Below, one piece after another: positions 51,325 through 62,347 of a DNA stretch of 64,000 bases. A model generated the notes under the pieces. That model was not told the DNA's origin. It ran no database searches and saw only the letters and a program-made list of their open reading frames with translations. The position numbers and the translations under genes are program-made. This DNA is from Methanogenium marinum (GTDB taxonomy: Archaea > Halobacteriota > Methanomicrobia > Methanomicrobiales > Methanomicrobiaceae): the NCBI RefSeq assembly GCF_028912405.1, contig NZ_JAKELO010000002.1, positions 248,001 to 312,000 on the forward strand, written 5' to 3'. The stretch's first letter is position 1. Every line of letters starts with the position of its first letter.

Positions 51325-52424
51325 ATTATAACCTCTTTCATAATTGAAATGATTTTATTTTGATTAATCTCCTCTAATTCCACATATATTGGTAAACATA
51401 ATATTCTGCTTGCAATATCTCTGGAAATCATTTGAGCCTTTTGCGGCTGAAGGTAATCAAGAGTATCAAGGGATGGATAGAAATACCGTCTTGGGAAGAT
51501 ATTATTATTATTATTTAACTCTTCTTTTACCTTTAACAGTTCGTCTTCTGTCTTGAAAAGAACAGGAAAGTAACTATAATTGTTATTGCTATTTGGATTA
51601 CGCTCCTGCATTTCAACAACGTCTTTCAGTCTGCTTACATAGTGATCCCATACTTCGGCACGATGTTCGATAATTGAATCAATCTCATCTAAAACACACA
51701 AACCCATTGCAGCCTGAAATTCATTCATTTTAGCATTAATACCTTCACTGATGACAGAATCGGGACCATTTATGCCAAAATTGATCAGCAATTTTGCTTT
51801 TTCGAGATCTTCTTTTCTCTTAAAAACAATTGCCCCGCCTTCACAGGTATGGAACAATTTTGTTGCATGAAAACTCAGGATTGTTGCATCCCCGTGTTTC
51901 AGGAGGCTTTCCCCTTTGTAATTCACTCCAAAGGCATGTGCACCATCATATATTGTTTTCAGGTTATATTTTTTTGCAATACCATCAATAGCTTCAACTT
52001 CACATGCGTTGCCAAACACATGAACTGGAACAATAGCGGTCGTTTCCGGAGTTATTGCCTTCTCGATATTTACGGGATCTATGCAGAACGTTTTTGGATT
52101 AATATCAGCAAAAACAGATTCAATACCTTCCCAAACCAGTGAACTTGTTGTTGCTACAAAACTAAAGGGGGAGGTAATCGCCTGACCGGTAATACCCAGT
52201 GTTTTGTATGCAACCTGCAACGCCATCGTACCATTTGTTACCAAAAGGAGATTTTCAACGCCGAGGTACTCTTCAAGTCGTGCAGTCAACTCCTTTACAA
52301 ATTCTCCATTATTCGTAACCCAGGCAGTTTCGAATAATCTATCAATACGTGCATCTAACTTCCCCCGGTCAGGCAGATGCGTCTTTGTGACATTGATAAT
52401 TTCAGAATTCATACTATCGTTCAC
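51321..52424 (-). CDS. DegT/DnrJ/EryC1 aminotransferase (VioA-like), copy 1
   Basis: VTKTHLPDRGKLDARIDRLFETAWVTNNGEFVKELTARLEEYLGV; DGAHAFGVNYKGESLLKHGDATILSFHATKLF. Confidence 0.9.
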   Translation of the reverse strand: MNDSMNSEIINVTKTHLPDRGKLDARIDRLFETAWVTNNGEFVKELTARLEEYLGVENLLLVTNGTMALQVAYKTLGITGQAITSPFSFVATTSSLVWEGIESVFADINPKTFCIDPVNIEKAITPETTAIVPVHVFGNACEVEAIDGIAKKYNLKTIYDGAHAFGVNYKGESLLKHGDATILSFHATKLFHTCEGGAIVFKRKEDLEKAKLLINFGINGPDSVISEGINAKMNEFQAAMGLCVLDEIDSIIEHRAEVWDHYVSRLKDVVEMQERNPNSNNNYSYFPVLFKTEDELLKVKEELNNNNNIFPRRYFYPSLDTLDYLQPQKAQMISRDIASRILCLPIYVELEEINQNKIISIMKEVII

Positions 52425-52452
52425 TTCATTGTCGGTCTCTGTGTCTGCTTCT

Positions 52453-53619
52453 TCATGTAAATAAAGATCGTCTCACAAAGGTCCTTTCAGAACTCTCATC
52501 AGCCTGAAGTTCACCCTCAAATTGATATTCAGCCAGTATAGTATTACAAATCATTTCTATATCATTTGGATTCAACCATGCATCTATTGGTAAACACAAT
52601 ATTCTGCTTGCAATATCTCTGGAAATCACCTGAGCATTTTGTGGCTGAAGGTAATCAAGAGTATCAAGGGATGGATAGAAATACCGTCTTGGGAAGACAT
52701 TATTGTTGTTTAATTCTTCTTTGATTTGTAACAGTTCATCTTCTGTTTTGAAGAGAACAGGGTAATAAATATAATTGTTATTGATATGTGGATTACGCTC
52801 CTGCATTTCTACAACGTCTTTCAGAAGGCTCGCATAATGATACCAGACTTCAGCACGATGGTTAATAATTGCACCAATTTCATCCAAAACACACAGACCC
52901 ATTGCCGCCTGGAATTCATTCATTTTGGCATTGATACCTTCGCATACAATTGAATCAGGACCGTTTATACCAAAATTGATAAGCAATTTTGCTTTTTCAA
53001 GATCTTCTTTTCTCTTAAAAACAATTGCCCCACCTTCAATGGTATGGAAAAGTTTCGTTGCATGAAAACTCATAATTGTTGCGTCCCCGTGTTTTAACAG
53101 ACTTTCCCCTTTGTATTTCACTCCAAAGGCATGTGCGCCGTCATATACTGTTTTCAGCCCATATTTTTTTGCAATGGCATCAATAGCTTCAACTTCACAT
53201 GCGTTGCCAAACACATGAACCGGAACAATTGCGGTCGTTTCCGGAGTGATTGCCTTCTCAATATTTACCGGATCTATGCAGAACGTTTTTGGATTAATAT
53301 CAGCAAAAACAGGTTCAATACCACCCCATACCAGTGAACTTGTCGTTGCTACAAAACTAAATGGTGTAGTAATTGCCTGACCGGTAATACCAAGTGTTTT
53401 GTATGCAATCTGCAACGCCATAGTACCATTTGATACCAAAAGAAGGTTTTCAACGCCCAGGTACTCTTCAAGCCGTGCAGTTAACTCCCTTACAAATTCT
53501 CCATTATTCGTAACCCAGGCAGTTTCGTACAATCGGTCAATATATGCATCAAACTTCTCCCGATCAGGCAAATGCGTCTTTGTGACATTGATATTTTTAG
53601 AATTCATGTTATCGTTCAC
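52453..53619 (-). CDS. DegT/DnrJ/EryC1 aminotransferase (VioA-like), copy 2
   Basis: Nearly same sequence as 51321..52424, divergent C-terminus LPIDAWLNPNDIEMICNTILAEYQFEGELQADESSERTF. Confidence 0.9.
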   Translation of the reverse strand: MNDNMNSKNINVTKTHLPDREKFDAYIDRLYETAWVTNNGEFVRELTARLEEYLGVENLLLVSNGTMALQIAYKTLGITGQAITTPFSFVATTSSLVWGGIEPVFADINPKTFCIDPVNIEKAITPETTAIVPVHVFGNACEVEAIDAIAKKYGLKTVYDGAHAFGVKYKGESLLKHGDATIMSFHATKLFHTIEGGAIVFKRKEDLEKAKLLINFGINGPDSIVCEGINAKMNEFQAAMGLCVLDEIGAIINHRAEVWYHYASLLKDVVEMQERNPHINNNYIYYPVLFKTEDELLQIKEELNNNNVFPRRYFYPSLDTLDYLQPQNAQVISRDIASRILCLPIDAWLNPNDIEMICNTILAEYQFEGELQADESSERTFVRRSLFT

Positions 53620-54688
53620 TATAATTTTTATCGATCCAATCCCGGTATTCTCCAGTCCGAATGCGATTGATCCATTCCATATTATTCAGATACCAGGAAA
53701 CCGTTTCCCGAAGCCCCAGTTCAAAAGAAACTGAATGGCTCCATCCAAGTTCTTCCTGTATTTTCGTGCTGTCGATAGCATATCGCCGATCATGGCCAGG
53801 CCGGTCTTTCACATAGGTGATTAAGGAAAGAACATCACTCTCTTCTTTCCCTGTGATCTCGGCGTATACCTTACACAACGTCTGAACCACGTCAATATTG
53901 GTCTGTTCATTGCCACCACCAATATTATAGGTACTTCCAGCCAGACCGGATGTGATAATTTTCCAAACACCTTCATTATGGTCCCGCACATGAACCCAGT
54001 CACGCACATTCTGGCCGTCACCATACACGGGTAAAGAATTCCCCTCACTCATATTTAGAATCATCAATGGAAGCAGTTTTTCCGGAAACTGAAATGGTCC
54101 ATAATTGTTGGAACAGTTGGAAATCGTAACTGGTATTCCATATGTGTGAAAATATGCTGAAACCAAATGATCACTCCCTGCTTTACTGGCACTGTACGGA
54201 CTTCTTGGATCGTAGGGGGAATCTTCAGAAAACAGTCCAGTTTCTCCCAGGGAACCGTAGACCTCATCTGTTGATACATGATGAAACAACACATCCTTCC
54301 GATTTTTCCAGTATGCACGGACTGCCTCAAGAAGAGTGAATGTTCCCAGAATATTTGTTTTGATAAACTCTGCAGGACCTTCTATCGAACGGTCCACATG
54401 ACTCTCTGCTGCAAGATGAATGACCGTATCAATATCATATTCATTCAGAGTCACTGCTAACAGTTCAGAATCATTGATATCACCATGCACAAACGTATAT
54501 CGATCGTTGCCATATTTTTCTTCAATATCAAGAAGACTTTCCTGGTTTCCTGCATACGTCAGTGCATCCAGATTGACAATTGTTCCCGTGAAATTATTCT
54601 TAGAAAAAAAGGAACGGATCAGGTTGGAGCCAATGAACCCACATCCACCCGTCACCAGAATCGACTGAAGTTTTCTCGGTGAATTCAT
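53609..54688 (-). CDS. rmlB: dTDP-glucose 4,6-dehydratase
   Basis: [81 protein letters not shown]. Confidence 0.95.
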   Translation of the reverse strand: MNSPRKLQSILVTGGCGFIGSNLIRSFFSKNNFTGTIVNLDALTYAGNQESLLDIEEKYGNDRYTFVHGDINDSELLAVTLNEYDIDTVIHLAAESHVDRSIEGPAEFIKTNILGTFTLLEAVRAYWKNRKDVLFHHVSTDEVYGSLGETGLFSEDSPYDPRSPYSASKAGSDHLVSAYFHTYGIPVTISNCSNNYGPFQFPEKLLPLMILNMSEGNSLPVYGDGQNVRDWVHVRDHNEGVWKIITSGLAGSTYNIGGGNEQTNIDVVQTLCKVYAEITGKEESDVLSLITYVKDRPGHDRRYAIDSTKIQEELGWSHSVSFELGLRETVSWYLNNMEWINRIRTGEYRDWIDKNYSER

Positions 54689-55569
54689 TTACACGTCCTT
54701 TTATAATCATCAACAATCTCAAGAAGATACTCACCATATGAAGACTTTCTCTGCTGCTCCCCTAATGTACGGAATGCATCAAAATTGATGTAACCCATTC
54801 TGAAGGCAATCTCTTCGATTGAACTGATCATTAACCCCTGTCGTTCCTGAATGGTCTTTACAAACATGCCTGCTTCAAGCATACTTTCTGGCGTTCCGGT
54901 ATCAAGCCAGGCAAATCCTCGTCCCATCATTTTTACGGAAAGTTCGCCCCGTTCTAGATATATCCTGTTGATATCGGTTATTTCAATCTCACCTCTTGCA
55001 GAAGGTTTGAGATTGGCAGCGATATCCACTACCTGATTATCATAAAAATATAGTCCTACTACTGCACAATTAGATTTGGGATGTTCAGGTTTCTCTTCAA
55101 TTGAGATCGCATTCATATTCTCATCGAACTCAACAACACCAAATCGATGCGGGTCATGTACCGGATATCCAAACACAATCGCACCACTTTCCATTTGTGC
55201 TGCCTTCTGAAGCATTGGTCTGAGCCCGGCACCATAAAACACATTATCCCCGAGAATAAGACAGACTGAATCATCTCCTATAAACTCACGCCCAAGGATA
55301 AACGCATCCGCAAGACCCCGTGGCGCTTCCTGCACAGCATAGGTAATATTCAGTCCAATAAAAGACCCATCACCCAGCAGTTTCTCCATATTCGGCGTAT
55401 CTTCAGGTGTTGAAATAATTAAAATGTCACGAATTCCTGCCAGCATCAGTGAGGAAAGAGGATAGTACAGCATTGGTTTGTCAAACAGTGGCAGAAGATG
55501 TTTTGATACAACACGTGTTGTAGGGTTCAGTCTTGAACCACTACCTCCTGCGAGAATTATTCCTTTCAT
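54685..55569 (-). CDS. rmlA: Glucose-1-phosphate thymidylyltransferase
   Basis: [53 protein letters not shown]. Confidence 0.95.
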   Translation of the reverse strand: MKGIILAGGSGSRLNPTTRVVSKHLLPLFDKPMLYYPLSSLMLAGIRDILIISTPEDTPNMEKLLGDGSFIGLNITYAVQEAPRGLADAFILGREFIGDDSVCLILGDNVFYGAGLRPMLQKAAQMESGAIVFGYPVHDPHRFGVVEFDENMNAISIEEKPEHPKSNCAVVGLYFYDNQVVDIAANLKPSARGEIEITDINRIYLERGELSVKMMGRGFAWLDTGTPESMLEAGMFVKTIQERQGLMISSIEEIAFRMGYINFDAFRTLGEQQRKSSYGEYLLEIVDDYKRTCK

Positions 55570-55685
55570 ATTTATTTTCAGCCTGACATTAATTATATCT
55601 GATCAATTAATAGCTTTCTTTCAATACGACTTAGAGCCTGATCAATGATACAAATACAGAATATATGCCAGAACATAATGAAGCA

Positions 55686-57566
55686 TCAATTAATATTGGA
55701 ACTCTCCTGAGAGAATATTTCATCTCTCTGACCCAGATACAAATTGCAGTATTCTCCTTTTAAATCCATTAAAGTCTCATGAGAACCAATTTCAACAAGT
55801 ATTCCATTTTTTAGCACACAGATTTGATCAGCACCCAGAATAGTTGACAAACGATGAGCGATAGTAATCACCGTCATATTTTCAGAGAGTTTCTCAACAG
55901 ATTTCATAATCCTCTGCTCGGATATATTATCAAGAGAACTGGTTGCCTCATCAAGAAGCAAAATATCAGGCTTTCTTAAAATAATACGTGCAATGGCAAT
56001 TCTTTGTCTCTGACCTCCGGACAGTTTGATTCCCTGATCACCAATTATAGTATTATAGCCATCGTTCGTATCCATAATGAAATTATGAGCATCGGCAAGT
56101 GTTGCCGCCTCAATTATTTCCTCATCAGTGCAATCCAGACCAAATCTGATATTCTCCTTTATTGTGTCATGATAAACAAAAGTCTCCTGACCAATATATC
56201 CAAGAGAATTCAGATAGTCAGCGGGATCAATATCATTTAAATCTACACCATCCACAAATATCCCACCTGAACAAGGCCTGTAGAGAAGTGCCAAAAGATT
56301 TGCAGTTGTAGTCTTTCCCGAACCTGAACTTCCGACAATTGCCACCTTTGTATTCTTCTTGATCTCCAGCGACAGATTGTGAATGGTATCTTCCGAACTG
56401 GTATCATATCTAAATGAGACATCCCGGAATTCGATTTTTTGATCAAATGATAATTTTTTTTGTTCTGATTTTTCTGATGTCTTAGACCACGGGGATTCAT
56501 TCATTTCATCCTCAGAAAGAATAGTATAGACCAGTTCAAGTGCTGGAAGATACTGCACCAAACTAGACAAATTACTTTGTGTAGCAGTCAAAGTCGGCAC
56601 AAGACGGTATAATGCAAGCATGAACGTTCCAAATATCCCGATATACGGAATGAAATTACCACCGGTGAAAAAATAAAGAAGAATTCCACCCAGTGCAATG
56701 ATTGAAAACATGATACAATCATTAGCAATGGATGGAATCTTGGCCAATGCATTTACATTAATATATGCCTTTAAGAGCTTGTTTACAGCAGATTCATACT
56801 TATGTTTCCAGACTCCAACGGAACCCGTAATGAATATCGTTTTGATTCCGGAAATAAACTCCTGATACACCACAGATTTTTCCATTGAAGAACAGGTCAG
56901 TACTCCACTGTTCCTGTAAACACGTGAAAATAACTGTTTTTTTATAACAAATGCATATACAGCACCAAGCACCATGACACCTAATGTCAGCCAGAATGAG
57001 AGATAAAAGAGGAATAACAGATATAATAAAGATAACAATGAATTTCTCATCAGTTCAACAAACTGACTGACAGCCCTTCCAGACTCGTTGACAGCACCCT
57101 GACCTAAATAGAGAAGATCACCCTGCTTTTTTGAAGCAAAATAGTTATATGGTTTACTTTGTATTGTATCAAAAACCCGTCTGTCCAGGGAATCACGAAC
57201 TGTTGCAAAAAGATATGCTCCCCCATATGCAACAACCGAATAAAAACCTACAATCACAAATGTTGTTATTAGAAGCATAAACGCCGATGCAAAAAAAGGA
57301 TCTACAGAAGAAGGCAAAAGATAATCGTAAAATGCATCCAGAAATTTTGGTTGATTTTCAACACCAAGCCCATAATTAATTATTGGGTAAACCAATGAGA
57401 TTCTGAATACTTCAAGAAAACTTAGAACAATAACAGCTATCAGGTAGAGAGTTATTATTTTCTTAAAAGGACTGAAAAGATAATGCATTATCTTAACAGA
57501 ATCACTTATTATTGACATTATATGAAATACCTGTAAAAAATATAGCAATCCTGATATTTTAAACAA
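55686..57566 (-). CDS. ABC transporter, fused permease/ATPase (MsbA/PglK-like)
   Basis: VAIVGSSGSGKTTTANLLALLYRP; KLSGGQRQRIAIARIILRKPDILLLDEATSSLD. Confidence 0.93.
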   Translation of the reverse strand: MFKISGLLYFLQVFHIMSIISDSVKIMHYLFSPFKKIITLYLIAVIVLSFLEVFRISLVYPIINYGLGVENQPKFLDAFYDYLLPSSVDPFFASAFMLLITTFVIVGFYSVVAYGGAYLFATVRDSLDRRVFDTIQSKPYNYFASKKQGDLLYLGQGAVNESGRAVSQFVELMRNSLLSLLYLLFLFYLSFWLTLGVMVLGAVYAFVIKKQLFSRVYRNSGVLTCSSMEKSVVYQEFISGIKTIFITGSVGVWKHKYESAVNKLLKAYINVNALAKIPSIANDCIMFSIIALGGILLYFFTGGNFIPYIGIFGTFMLALYRLVPTLTATQSNLSSLVQYLPALELVYTILSEDEMNESPWSKTSEKSEQKKLSFDQKIEFRDVSFRYDTSSEDTIHNLSLEIKKNTKVAIVGSSGSGKTTTANLLALLYRPCSGGIFVDGVDLNDIDPADYLNSLGYIGQETFVYHDTIKENIRFGLDCTDEEIIEAATLADAHNFIMDTNDGYNTIIGDQGIKLSGGQRQRIAIARIILRKPDILLLDEATSSLDNISEQRIMKSVEKLSENMTVITIAHRLSTILGADQICVLKNGILVEIGSHETLMDLKGEYCNLYLGQRDEIFSQESSNIN

Positions 57567-57589
57567 CTGTTACCAAAAAATTCCAGCAA

Positions 57590-58410
<821 letters not shown>

Positions 58411-58475
58411 ACCCATATATGATAGTTATATTCACTTTAAATATATTGATATTGTGCGTTTCTTCAGATGAATAC

Positions 58476-59732
58476 TCAATAAATTACTTTTTGATCATCC
58501 ATCCTACGGTAAATTTCCAGAATCTCCCCTACAACATTTCCCCATGAATACTGTGATGAAAACTCAGTAATTTCAGAAACGTCCCATCCCCTTCCAAACG
58601 CGTCAGTAATTGCTGCAGCAAGGCACTCCGGATCACGTGGGAAACATAATATTCCATTTTTGTCGAGCAGAATCAGTTCCTCACTTCCTCCGTTATATGT
58701 CCCAACAACAGGTTTACCACAGGCCATCGCCTCTATCTGCACAATTCCAAAACTCTCATTCAGACTCGGCAGCACAAACACATCACAGGCATTCATCCAC
58801 ACAGGAATCTCTTCATGTGGCTTACCCCCGGCGAGAAAGACATACTCCTCCAGCTGGGCCCCTTTTATCTGTTCCTCCAGTGCTGACTGCAAAAAACCAG
58901 AACCAACAATGACACAGAGTATATCTTTCCGCTGTTTTGCGAGGCGCTCCATCGCTTCGATGAGATACTTGTGCCCCTTCACGTCAAAGAGATTTCCAAC
59001 GGTCAGGATTATTATTTTATCCAAGGGCAGATCCAGTTTTTTCCTGCATGCATCCCTGTCACGTGGGTAAAAAAGATCTTCTGAGAACCCGTTCGGGATC
59101 ACCGTGATCGGGGTTGTGATGTGAAGTTTCTCCAGACATCCCTGATTCTTTTTGCTTACCGTAATTATCCGGTCCATACTATTGAGAACAGATTCCACCC
59201 GTTTTTGCCAAATCTGGTCACGGAAGGGAAGTTCGTAGACATCGTATCCATGTGCTGTCACAACACAAGGAACATTATATTTCTTCTTCAGTTCCTGTGC
59301 AATTTTGGCAGAAGGCCACACAAAATGGGCATGAACAAGGTCAAACACTATCTTCTCTTTTTGTATCAGAGCCTCAACGGCAGATGCACGGGTATCAAAA
59401 TACATACGACTGACATTTAATTTCCGGTATACGGGCCACGGAATGTAGAGGGAACGGGGATAATAAACGCGGACATTGTCATAGGCGTAATTATGACAGA
59501 GTCTGTCATCCAATAAACGCCCCGCAGAGAAAAGAACAGGGGCGATGACAATCACTTCTTTAAAATTATGTTTCAGTGCATCAACCTGATTTTTAACAAA
59601 AACGCTGCCGAAGTAGGATCCATCTTCATTTGGATAATTCGGAGTGATGACAAGAAGGCATTTGTCGGTGAAATCACTATCACATGTGGTATCATTAGGT
59701 TCTGACATTCCATCCATTATTGTTCCAGCCAA
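58476..59732 (-). CDS. Glycosyltransferase (GT4)
   Basis: LILTVGNLFDVKGHKYLIEAMERLAK-like region; VFVLPSLNESFGIVQIEAMACGKPVVGTYNGGSEELI. Confidence 0.93.
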   Translation of the reverse strand: MAGTIMDGMSEPNDTTCDSDFTDKCLLVITPNYPNEDGSYFGSVFVKNQVDALKHNFKEVIVIAPVLFSAGRLLDDRLCHNYAYDNVRVYYPRSLYIPWPVYRKLNVSRMYFDTRASAVEALIQKEKIVFDLVHAHFVWPSAKIAQELKKKYNVPCVVTAHGYDVYELPFRDQIWQKRVESVLNSMDRIITVSKKNQGCLEKLHITTPITVIPNGFSEDLFYPRDRDACRKKLDLPLDKIIILTVGNLFDVKGHKYLIEAMERLAKQRKDILCVIVGSGFLQSALEEQIKGAQLEEYVFLAGGKPHEEIPVWMNACDVFVLPSLNESFGIVQIEAMACGKPVVGTYNGGSEELILLDKNGILCFPRDPECLAAAITDAFGRGWDVSEITEFSSQYSWGNVVGEILEIYRRMDDQKVIY

Positions 59733-60098
59733 AAAAACCTGAATCTCTTATCCATACGACACTCACCCATCCGAAAATATCAATATATAGATTATATTTC
59801 ATCAATATAACAAGAGATCTTCCCTTGAACTATCGTAAATCATCCCACTCACAGACCTGTTGCTCTGCCGGTGGATCTAATCCATACACAGTAAAATCCC
59901 CCGCCACAGTCTTACATTCGTTGAATCTTTGTGCAGAAGCAGATTCTTACATACCCATCAGACAGACCACGCCCCGGGTATTACAACACCCCCTTATATC
60001 CCCAGAGGATTCAGTTCATCTTCTGATAGGTACATCACATCAAACCACACCTCACCAATATAATACGATTTAATGATTTCCGGCGACGACAATACATT

Positions 60099-61574
60099 GT
60101 GTTACCGTCCCGCAGTTTCACCCGCCTGATGAACATCGACCCCATCCGCCGCCAGAGCCTCATCAGCCTCGCCTCCACACTTGGCCTGACCATCGCCGGA
60201 TTCATCGCCACAATGTATTTCGCCCACGCACTCGGGAAGGCAGCATACGGGGCATATGCACTCTTCCTTGCATACTATGGCATTTTCAATCTCATAGGCG
60301 ACGGGGGCTTTGGCGGCGCGGCAGTAAAGCGTATCTCTGAGGGACATGAACCAAATGAATACTATTCTGCATTTTGTGCCCTGAGAATTGCACTCCTGAC
60401 GGTATCCATTACCGCCGTCATTGCAGTACGCCCGCTCTTAATTGACCTTGACGCATCAGGGATGGTCTTCTGGCTGTTCATTGCCCTTGTTGCCGGCGTG
60501 TTTCCGGGCATCATATCAACCGGCATATACGGCACCGGTATGGTTGGCGTGCAGCAGACAGCTGGCCTCATTAACAATATCGCTAAAGTGCTGTTTCAGA
60601 TCCTTGCTGTTTTTCTCGGCTTCACTGCAGCAGGACTTGCCGGTGGCTTTGTCGCCGGAATGCTTGTGGGCGGGCTTGTCTCTCTGCCATTTTTGAAACT
60701 CCATCTCACCCGATTCAACAGCAGACACATAAAAAATCTCTTCACCTTCTCCTTCTGGATATTTCTCTCCGGAAGCGGTGCTATTGTCTTCTCATATGCC
60801 GACACGATTCTTATCGGCTACTTCCTGTCCACCGCCGACGTCGGTATCTATCAGATTGCCTTCCAGTTGACTGCCGCTGCAACCTTCACAACGATGGCCC
60901 TCAGGACAACCCTATATCCAAAGATCAGCCGATGGCACGCGGAAGGCTCCCTCAGCTGCATCAGCCACTCTCTTGAGCGGGCCATTACGTATTCCCTCCT
61001 CCTCGCGGTTCCGGTCGCGGTCGGCGGCTGGATCCTCGGCGACCGTCTCCTCTACTTCTTCTATGGCGCAGGCTTCGCCGAGGGAGCAGATGTCCTCGGC
61101 ATCCTTCTCCTCGTGCAAATAGTCAACGCCTTCATGTTCCTTCTGACAATGACCCTCAATGCCATTGACCGCCCAAAGGAATCCTTCTACGCCACCGGAA
61201 CCGCAGCGGTCGTGAACATCCTCCTGAATCTCGCCCTCATCCCCATCTTTGGGATCAAAGGGGCAGCAATCGCCACCCTCGCAACGATGATCGTCAATGC
61301 AATCATCGCCCACCACTACCTCTCACAACAGGTATCAGTGCGCATCGAGCGTGGCCCCACCCTCCACATTCTCCTTGCAGCAGGCGTGATGGGCCTTGTT
61401 ATCCTTATGTACAGAATACTCATCCCCCTCTCCAATGCTTTCATCGTCCTCGGAGCCGTCGTCCTCGGCGGTCTCGTTTATGGACTTGTGCTCCTCAAAG
61501 CCGACCCGGGCCTCCACGACGAAATTCAGGAACTCGTGGTACAGCTCGGGGTACCCTGGCCGAAATGGCTTTGA
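60099..61574 (+). CDS. Polysaccharide flippase (MOP superfamily)
   Basis: RRQSLISLASTLGLTIAGFIATMYFAHALGKAAYGAYALFLAYYGI; likely start is internal Met (MNIDPIRR). Confidence 0.9.
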   Translation: MLPSRSFTRLMNIDPIRRQSLISLASTLGLTIAGFIATMYFAHALGKAAYGAYALFLAYYGIFNLIGDGGFGGAAVKRISEGHEPNEYYSAFCALRIALLTVSITAVIAVRPLLIDLDASGMVFWLFIALVAGVFPGIISTGIYGTGMVGVQQTAGLINNIAKVLFQILAVFLGFTAAGLAGGFVAGMLVGGLVSLPFLKLHLTRFNSRHIKNLFTFSFWIFLSGSGAIVFSYADTILIGYFLSTADVGIYQIAFQLTAAATFTTMALRTTLYPKISRWHAEGSLSCISHSLERAITYSLLLAVPVAVGGWILGDRLLYFFYGAGFAEGADVLGILLLVQIVNAFMFLLTMTLNAIDRPKESFYATGTAAVVNILLNLALIPIFGIKGAAIATLATMIVNAIIAHHYLSQQVSVRIERGPTLHILLAAGVMGLVILMYRILIPLSNAFIVLGAVVLGGLVYGLVLLKADPGLHDEIQELVVQLGVPWPKWL

Positions 61575-61686
61575 GGCCCATTTCATTGACACGAATGCCG
61601 GATACATTTTCAATAAGACTCTTTTCCATATTTCTGAAGTCTGAATTTCACCAGATTATGTTGCGTTCTAAACTACAACTGGAGCA

Positions 61687-61710
61687 AGGGGGGTGCTTGC
61701 CCACCCCCCT
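61687..61710. terminator. GC-rich hairpin (9-bp stem)
   Basis: AGGGGGGTG-CTTGCC-CACCCCCCT. Confidence 0.5.
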
Positions 61711-61740
61711 GCGACTCATCACATTTCAGGAGGAGGGGTC

Positions 61741-61767
61741 AGGGGAGGGGGATTTTCCCCCTCCCCT
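61741..61767. terminator. GC-rich perfect hairpin (11-bp stem, 5-nt loop)
   Basis: AGGGGAGGGGG-ATTTT-CCCCCTCCCCT. Confidence 0.55.
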
Positions 61768-61876
61768 GTTAATGATCTCATGCATTAATTGAATCCACAC
61801 GTTTGTCCAATCTTCAAAATAGTGCAGGAAAAAAATCCTGATCGTAATATACTCACATCACCGTGTTGATCTGATA

Positions 61877-62062
61877 TCACCCAATTTCAGGATGCCACGG
61901 GGCGCCAAAATGGTCTTCATGCGTAATGAAAAACCAGTCATTGGCAGACATGATGTGAAGTGCCCGGTCATCAATTGAGAAAAACATCAATTCACTCTGC
62001 ACAACAATGAAACCTTTCTCAGGGCGGTATACATCCTTCGCCTTGGTGAGGGACGCGGATCT
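61877..62062 (-). pseudogene. C-terminal gene fragment of unknown function
   Basis: SASLTKAKDVYRPEKGFIVVQSELMFFSIDDRALHIMSANDWFFITHEDHFGAPWHPEIG* without an upstream start. Confidence 0.45.
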
Positions 62063-62071
62063 TCCTTTCGT

Positions 62072-62115
62072 AGATTATAATCGACGATTCGTTGCAGAAT
62101 CATCGATTATAGTCT
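62072..62115. repeat. 19-bp imperfect inverted repeat, 6-nt spacer
   Basis: AGATTATAATCGACGATTC-GTTGCA-GAATCATCGATTATAGTCT (17/19 match). Confidence 0.85.
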
Positions 62116-62347
62116 ATGATATTGCCAGAAATCGTCGAACATACTGGATAATTTGCTCATACATTTTCAAAAAACAGGATTCTGATGAGTAAAATGGATC
62201 TCAGAATTATGCACAGATGGCCGGGGAAAAACAGGAGCACGCCAAAAATACTTGGGAATATTCCCGGAAAAAATCCGAAATAGTTCGGGAACATCAGGAA
62301 TATTTTCTAATCTCTTCTCACCGTCAACCGAAAACCACCAGACATTT

